DNA of 64,000 nucleotides from the NCBI GenBank assembly GCA_902775375.1, contig CACYLU010000006.1, positions 1 through 64,000 on the forward strand, read 5' to 3'. Origin of the DNA: an uncultured Bacteroidales bacterium. GTDB lineage: Bacteria > Bacteroidota > Bacteroidia > Bacteroidales > Bacteroidaceae. This document shows, in pieces, positions 59,733 to 64,000 of the stretch. Within the stretch, counting starts at the first letter, position 1. Every line of letters begins with the position of its first letter. Position numbers and translations under genes: made by a program. The notes beneath the pieces are model-generated. The model was given only the letters and a program-made list of their open reading frames with translations. It ran no database searches and was not told the DNA's origin.

Positions 59733-62003
59733 TTAATCTCCGAGTTTGTGGGCTGGCCATCCGTAGTCCTGATACATGGTGGCAGTGAGGTTATGCGCTT
59801 TGACATAGTTTGTCAATACATCCGCTCTCAGCTGCTCGCGTTTCTTCTCATCGCTGTTGATTGCTTGGAAGGCATCGAATTTATCGCCAAAGATTTTCTT
59901 GGCTGTGGGCAAGTAGCTGGAGCCATCACCCACTTGATCGAACGCTTTCACCTCGAAACCCTTATCGGTTTGCTGCAGGTGCATCAAGCCAGGGTGACTG
60001 CCACCAGAGACGCATTTCAGCGTGTCACCTACCTGGTTGTAGTTGAACACCCAGTAGTCGCCCCACACAAGGATGTCAGCTGCATTGTGCTTGTCAACAG
60101 CCACGATGTTGTGGATAGGTACACAGTGCTCACCCTCAGCATATTGCTTGCCGAATACTTCTGCCAGATAGCGGTCGATGACAGTTAAGTAGGCAGGTTC
60201 TTCTTCGCCAATCTTGCTGCGGTTGGTCACCTGGGCTTTCTCTGCATCCGTCAGCTTTTCGTAGGCTGCCTTGGCCTGATCAGAGCCTGCATCAATCATC
60301 TTGATGGTGGCACTCACAGGAGTCCATCCTTCATCGAAGATCTTGTCGGGTCCACTGGGTGTGTATTGCGCACTGTTCAGCCCTGCAGTGCCTGAGCCTG
60401 CCTTGATCTTTCCTGTGGCATCACGTCCCAGCCACTTGTTTCTCAACTGAGCAATCTTGCCCCTTTTCATCTCAGTCTGCCTATTCTGTGCATAGAGCCA
60501 TTCAAAGCAGTAGTCGAGCTGGTAGCCGTATTTCCATGTTGACATATGGTCGCCTTGGGTAAAACCTATCCAGTTGATGCCGGAGCCAGGTTGCTGGTTG
60601 TCGTGAGTGACCAGTGCCTTGCCTCTCGCGTTCTGGTCGTCCACCTTGTCGAAGGGACTCCATGCATCGTAAGGGATTATCTTGCCGGCAGCGGCATAAT
60701 AATCTGCCACGGCTTGCCACAGAGCAGTGGCCATGGGGTCGTCAGCGCAGGTTTGTGCCAAGATGTTGTCATCAGAAATCATGTAGTACCAGTTCTGATA
60801 GTTCTCCTTGTCCAGTCCCCACCCATTGAAACTGATAGTATCGTTCTCAGGGGTTCGCTCACCGCCGTTCTGGAAAGTCTTGTTGTAGCTGTTGCTCCAT
60901 TGTGCGCCTGTGGCCACAACTCCAGCAAAGAAGTTGTCGCGCTGGGCAGCCATGTTCAGTATGGTCATGCCGCCCATCGACTGACCTGTGCCATATATCT
61001 TGTTCTCATCGATATAGCCCTTGTATTTGTCAAGTATATAGTCAACTAGTTCCCAAATGGCCGTATTGGCCTCGCTAGAAGCTACCAGGTCATTGGTAGA
61101 GCGACGGCTCTCTTCAATCTGCGGCACCAGTACGATGGTGGGCTGCTTACTCTGCACAGCATCACCTGCATGTTTTACTGCTGCGCGAGATGAGGTGATG
61201 GCAGCCATCGGGTCGGTGTCGTTGGCACCGGCATGTTCCATATGGATGGTAAGGGCTATATTACCTTTATGATTTTCAAGCACTTCCTGCTTTGGTACGA
61301 AGATGGCATAAGGCAACTCAAAGTCCTCATATTTACCCGTGTATTCGCTGTAGCAATCAGTGGCCTTGAAGGCACCATTGCCGATATAGTTTAGCGTCCA
61401 TCCACTGCCTTCGGCAAACTCTGGCAGTATCAGCTTTTCTTTATCAGTTTCAATCACTTCTCTCATTCTGCCCCCTCTGCCCATACGTTCAGAGATGGTG
61501 TAGTTGCATACCTCGGTGTTGCTGGCGGCTATGGTTCCACGACTGCCTTCTATATCCCCCTTTTGTTGCACGCCCGCCATCATGGTGGTAGTAAAGGCGA
61601 GGTTCTGGCCTGTCAGGATATAATCGGTATTCACCTCGATGATCACATACTTGCCCGTATCAGTACCGCCCGTGCTCGATGGGGCAGGCTGGTTGTTCAC
61701 ATATACTTTCGTAATTTGTCCCTCATTGCCTTCTATGTCGTCCTTGTCGGTCTCAATGGTCTGCTCGAAGCCATGCTGCTGTTCCTGCAGGATGGCATAG
61801 TCGGTGATGCTGAATTTAGTGGCATCCACACTGCTCCCTTTCACCTCCTGGTCATACTCCACGATAATCGCTGAAACCTTTGCACCTTCCAGATCGACAA
61901 ATCCGTATGACTTCACATCTACGATAGCTTCCTTGCCGTTGTTAGTACACGCTCCCATGAAAGCCCATGCCAATGCAGATGCACATAGTAACACTTTATT
62001 CAT
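59733..62003 (-). CDS. Large lipoprotein esterase with N-terminal Ig-like domain
   Basis: The 756-residue protein has a signal peptide with lipobox MGAC near residue 18. An N-terminal beta-rich Ig-like esterase domain (about 25-180) precedes an alpha/beta hydrolase with the nucleophile elbow YGTGQSMGGMT near residue 370 and a possible His in GFTQGDHMSTW. The C-terminus has long helical and beta stretches with repeated TP-rich spacing. It could be a polysaccharide esterase or peptidase; the substrate is unknown. The start at 62003 (MNKVLLCAS) fits the signal peptide; the frame is open 29 codons further upstream. Confidence 0.82.
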   Translation of the reverse strand: MNKVLLCASALAWAFMGACTNNGKEAIVDVKSYGFVDLEGAKVSAIIVEYDQEVKGSSVDATKFSITDYAILQEQQHGFEQTIETDKDDIEGNEGQITKVYVNNQPAPSSTGGTDTGKYVIIEVNTDYILTGQNLAFTTTMMAGVQQKGDIEGSRGTIAASNTEVCNYTISERMGRGGRMREVIETDKEKLILPEFAEGSGWTLNYIGNGAFKATDCYSEYTGKYEDFELPYAIFVPKQEVLENHKGNIALTIHMEHAGANDTDPMAAITSSRAAVKHAGDAVQSKQPTIVLVPQIEESRRSTNDLVASSEANTAIWELVDYILDKYKGYIDENKIYGTGQSMGGMTILNMAAQRDNFFAGVVATGAQWSNSYNKTFQNGGERTPENDTISFNGWGLDKENYQNWYYMISDDNILAQTCADDPMATALWQAVADYYAAAGKIIPYDAWSPFDKVDDQNARGKALVTHDNQQPGSGINWIGFTQGDHMSTWKYGYQLDYCFEWLYAQNRQTEMKRGKIAQLRNKWLGRDATGKIKAGSGTAGLNSAQYTPSGPDKIFDEGWTPVSATIKMIDAGSDQAKAAYEKLTDAEKAQVTNRSKIGEEEPAYLTVIDRYLAEVFGKQYAEGEHCVPIHNIVAVDKHNAADILVWGDYWVFNYNQVGDTLKCVSGGSHPGLMHLQQTDKGFEVKAFDQVGDGSSYLPTAKKIFGDKFDAFQAINSDEKKREQLRADVLTNYVKAHNLTATMYQDYGWPAHKLGD

Positions 62004-62182
62004 AAATATACTTTTGGAGTTTGATTCGAGCCTTTTCGCTCTGGTCTCTACCAAGACCATGTGGTGATAGATATAATTTCCTAACTGCAAAGTTAATAAT
62101 AAAATCTGACATATTTATCTATAAAGACTTATAAGAATAGGCGAGACATTTGCCCCGCCTATTCTTTAATATGTGATAATAC

Positions 62183-63646
62183 TTATTTCTTTTTGATAGG
62201 GTCACATGTGAGGTCACAACCCAGCTTCTTGAAGATCTTGCGATCTACTTCACCCAGCATGATGGTGGTATGCACCTGACAACCTCGCAGATGAGGCAGT
62301 TGCTCAAGCGCACGGCGACACTGCTCGTCGTGTTGCGACAATACGCTAAGTGCTACCAGCACCTCGTCGGTGTGCAGGCGAGGATTGTTGCCGCCCAAGT
62401 ATTCGATCTTGGTCTTCTGGATAGGTTCGATAAGACTTTGCGGAATGAGCTTCACATCGTGACCGATGCCCGCCAAGTGTTTGATTACGTTAAGGATTAA
62501 TGCAGCGCTACAACCTAATAACTGGGTAGTCTTGGCTGTGATGATGGTGCCATCTTCCAGTTCCATAGCCGATGCTGGCTGACCTGTCTGCTGCTTGCGC
62601 TCGTTGGCAGCCACAGTGGTCTTGCGGTCGGCAGTGGTGATCTTTGCCTGGTTGAACAGCATGAGGATTTTGTTGACCTCGTTTTCATTCATCGCTCCAT
62701 CAGCCAGTTTGTTAGTGGCAGTATAGTAGCGGCGTATGATTTCATCGCGTGATGCCTGGCAACATACCTCGTCGTCGCTGATGCAGAAACCAATCATGTT
62801 GACACCCATGTCGGTAGGTGATTTATAAGGATTCTCGCCATAGATACCTTCGAAGAGGGCATTCAGCACAGGATAGATTTCGATGTCGCGGTTGTAGTTG
62901 ATGGCTATCTTGCCATAGGCCTCTAAGTGGAACGGGTCGATCATGTTCACATCGTTGAGGTCGGCAGTAGCAGCCTCATAAGCGATGTTGATAGGATGCT
63001 TCAGCGGCAGGTTCCACACAGGGAAGGTCTCGAACTTGGCATAACCGGCACGCTTGCCACGACGGTTTTCGTTGTAAAGCTGACTCAGACATACTGCCAT
63101 CTTGCCGCTGCCAGGACCAGGAGCGGTAACGATGACCAACTCGCGAGAGGTCTCTACAAAGTCGTTCTTGCCGTAGCCTTCGTCGCTGGCAATGAGCTGT
63201 ACATTGTGAGGATAACCCTCGATAGGGTAATGAATATAAGTCTTGATGCCCATGCGCTCGAGGCGATGACGGAACTGGTCGGCTGCCATCTGTCCGTTAT
63301 AGTGGGTGATGACGACTGAGCCTACCATGAAGTCGCGCTTCATGAACTCGTCACGCAAGCGCAGCACATCTTCGTCGTAGGTGATGCCCAAGTCGGCACG
63401 AACCTTGTTTCTTTCAATATCTTCAGCACTGATGACAATGACAATCTCAATGCTGTCTCTCAGTTGTGCCAACATGCGCAGCTTACTGTCGGGCTGGAAG
63501 CCTGGAAGGATGCGGGATGCGTGGTGGTCGTCGAAAAGCTTGCCACCTAACTCCATGTAAAGTTTACCATCAAACTGAGCAATACGTTCGCGAATGTGCT
63601 CTGATTGTATCTTCAGATACTTCTCATTATCAAAACCTATTTTCAT
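62183..63646 (-). CDS. DUF1846 protein
   Basis: The 487-residue protein begins MKIGFDNEKYLKIQSEHI and has the ELGGKLFDDHHASRILPGF region and a P-loop-like GPGSGKMAV motif near residue 175, as in DUF1846. The family is widespread and cytoplasmic, and its function is not firmly established. Its length is normal. A short intergenic region separates it from the truncated recQ gene upstream on the same strand. Confidence 0.93.
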   Translation of the reverse strand: MKIGFDNEKYLKIQSEHIRERIAQFDGKLYMELGGKLFDDHHASRILPGFQPDSKLRMLAQLRDSIEIVIVISAEDIERNKVRADLGITYDEDVLRLRDEFMKRDFMVGSVVITHYNGQMAADQFRHRLERMGIKTYIHYPIEGYPHNVQLIASDEGYGKNDFVETSRELVIVTAPGPGSGKMAVCLSQLYNENRRGKRAGYAKFETFPVWNLPLKHPINIAYEAATADLNDVNMIDPFHLEAYGKIAINYNRDIEIYPVLNALFEGIYGENPYKSPTDMGVNMIGFCISDDEVCCQASRDEIIRRYYTATNKLADGAMNENEVNKILMLFNQAKITTADRKTTVAANERKQQTGQPASAMELEDGTIITAKTTQLLGCSAALILNVIKHLAGIGHDVKLIPQSLIEPIQKTKIEYLGGNNPRLHTDEVLVALSVLSQHDEQCRRALEQLPHLRGCQVHTTIMLGEVDRKIFKKLGCDLTCDPIKKK

Positions 63647-63691
63647 TTTACCTTAATATTTGTTCTCTCTGTATTGGTTATATGCTGTGGC

Positions 63692-64000
63692 TTAGTTGCC
63701 CATCTCACTGATAAACTTGATGCGCACTAAGCGTATTTCCTCTTCAGTATAGTCTTCGCCCAGCTCGTCGAATGCTGCGTCCAGGTCGTCAGTCTCCGAC
63801 TCCTTGAAATATTCGTAAATGTCGAGCATATGATCTTCATCTACTACCTCGCGCAAGAAGTAGTCGATGTTGATCTTGGTGCCTGAATAAACGATGGCCT
63901 CTACCTCGTCCAGCAATTCATCGAACTCCATGCCTTTTGAGTTGGCGATGTCATCAAGCGCTACCTGACGGTCGATGGCTTGAATGATGCTGACCTTTAG
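63692..64000 (-). CDS. recQ: ATP-dependent DNA helicase RecQ, C-terminal end (partial)
   Basis: Only the last 102 codons are in the window; the frame is open to the edge. The sequence SIIQAIDRQVALDDIANSKG and MEFDELLDEVEAIVYSGTK fits the C-terminal helix-turn-helix tail of Bacteroidetes RecQ, followed by an acidic end. The helicase core and the start lie outside. An ATG at 63931 is internal to this frame and not a start. Confidence 0.75.
   Translation of the reverse strand, partial: LKVSIIQAIDRQVALDDIANSKGMEFDELLDEVEAIVYSGTKINIDYFLREVVDEDHMLDIYEYFKESETDDLDAAFDELGEDYTEEEIRLVRIKFISEMGN

Noticed and set aside
51829-59733. Integrase, tRNA attachment site or transposase marking the borders of the accessory module
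   Set aside because: None was seen on either strand, so mobility is only suggested by composition and repeats.
60546-61049. Plus-strand frame of 167 codons
   Set aside because: It is antisense to the large lipoprotein esterase, has no recognisable domain and no promoter.
63692-63931. Separate 79-codon gene at the window end
   Set aside because: The frame is open upstream to the window edge and continues as the tail of a RecQ helicase, so the ATG is internal.

Overview
The window looks like a chromosome segment from a gut- or rumen-type Bacteroidales bacterium (Bacteroidaceae or Prevotellaceae). Supporting signs are promoters of the -33 TTTG / -7 TAxxTTTG type, start codons without Shine-Dalgarno sequences, many lipobox signal peptides with acidic residues after the cysteine, and families largely confined to this order (DUF4827, DUF4248, smalltalk, HU-HIG, BT_3928-like). 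It opens with the 3' end of a 5S rRNA, so an rRNA operon lies just upstream.

Region by region. 0.2-5.2 kb (+): DUF177-rpmF-fabH-era-der and an Mla-type ABC ATPase. 5.2-14.0 kb (-): phosphohexomutase, DUF4827 lipoprotein, DHH phosphoesterase, ComEC-like channel, rpe, fmt, ClC channel, tsaC-like gene. 14.1-19.1 kb (+): thioesterase, recJ, a short RecQ helicase, TPR protein. 19.2-23.9 kb (+): aromatic amino acid operon (prephenate dehydratase, aminotransferase, DAHP synthase/chorismate mutase, prephenate dehydrogenase, LolA-like protein), preceded by a Phe/Tyr-rich leader peptide and competing hairpins typical of ribosome-mediated attenuation. 24.1 kb: serpin lipoprotein. 25.8-37.8 kb: alanine symporter, then exported esterases, three aldo/keto reductases, a lipoprotein flavodoxin, a flavodoxin-ferredoxin protein and an AraC regulator. 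37.9-48.3 kb: dnaG, folE, SPOR protein, a DoxX-like/TpiA joined reading frame, DUF1599, M23/LysM peptidase, recG, ispD, DJ-1. 48.4-51.8 kb (-): ECF sigma factor, anti-sigma factor that appears to span both membranes, and a lipoprotein.

52.2-58.6 kb (+) is an accessory module, visibly GC-richer than its surroundings: unknown protein, RepA-like ATPase, DUF6371-like primase-type protein, DUF4248, HU-like protein, smalltalk peptide, amidase. It is packed with repeats: a 120-nt palindrome, 108-bp in-frame tandem repeats, about 15 units of a degenerate 20-mer, and three copies of a ~200-nt element. Two tiny membrane proteins, an unknown protein, a large lipoprotein esterase, DUF1846 and the truncated 3' end of a second recQ complete the window.

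Most interesting signals: (1) a 46-nt promoter-region block, 41/46 identical, shared by the ECF sigma operon and the distant serpin gene, suggesting the serpin belongs to that sigma factor's regulon; (2) the Phe/Tyr attenuator; (3) the open DoxX-TpiA reading frame; (4) the repeat-rich HU/smalltalk/amidase module.
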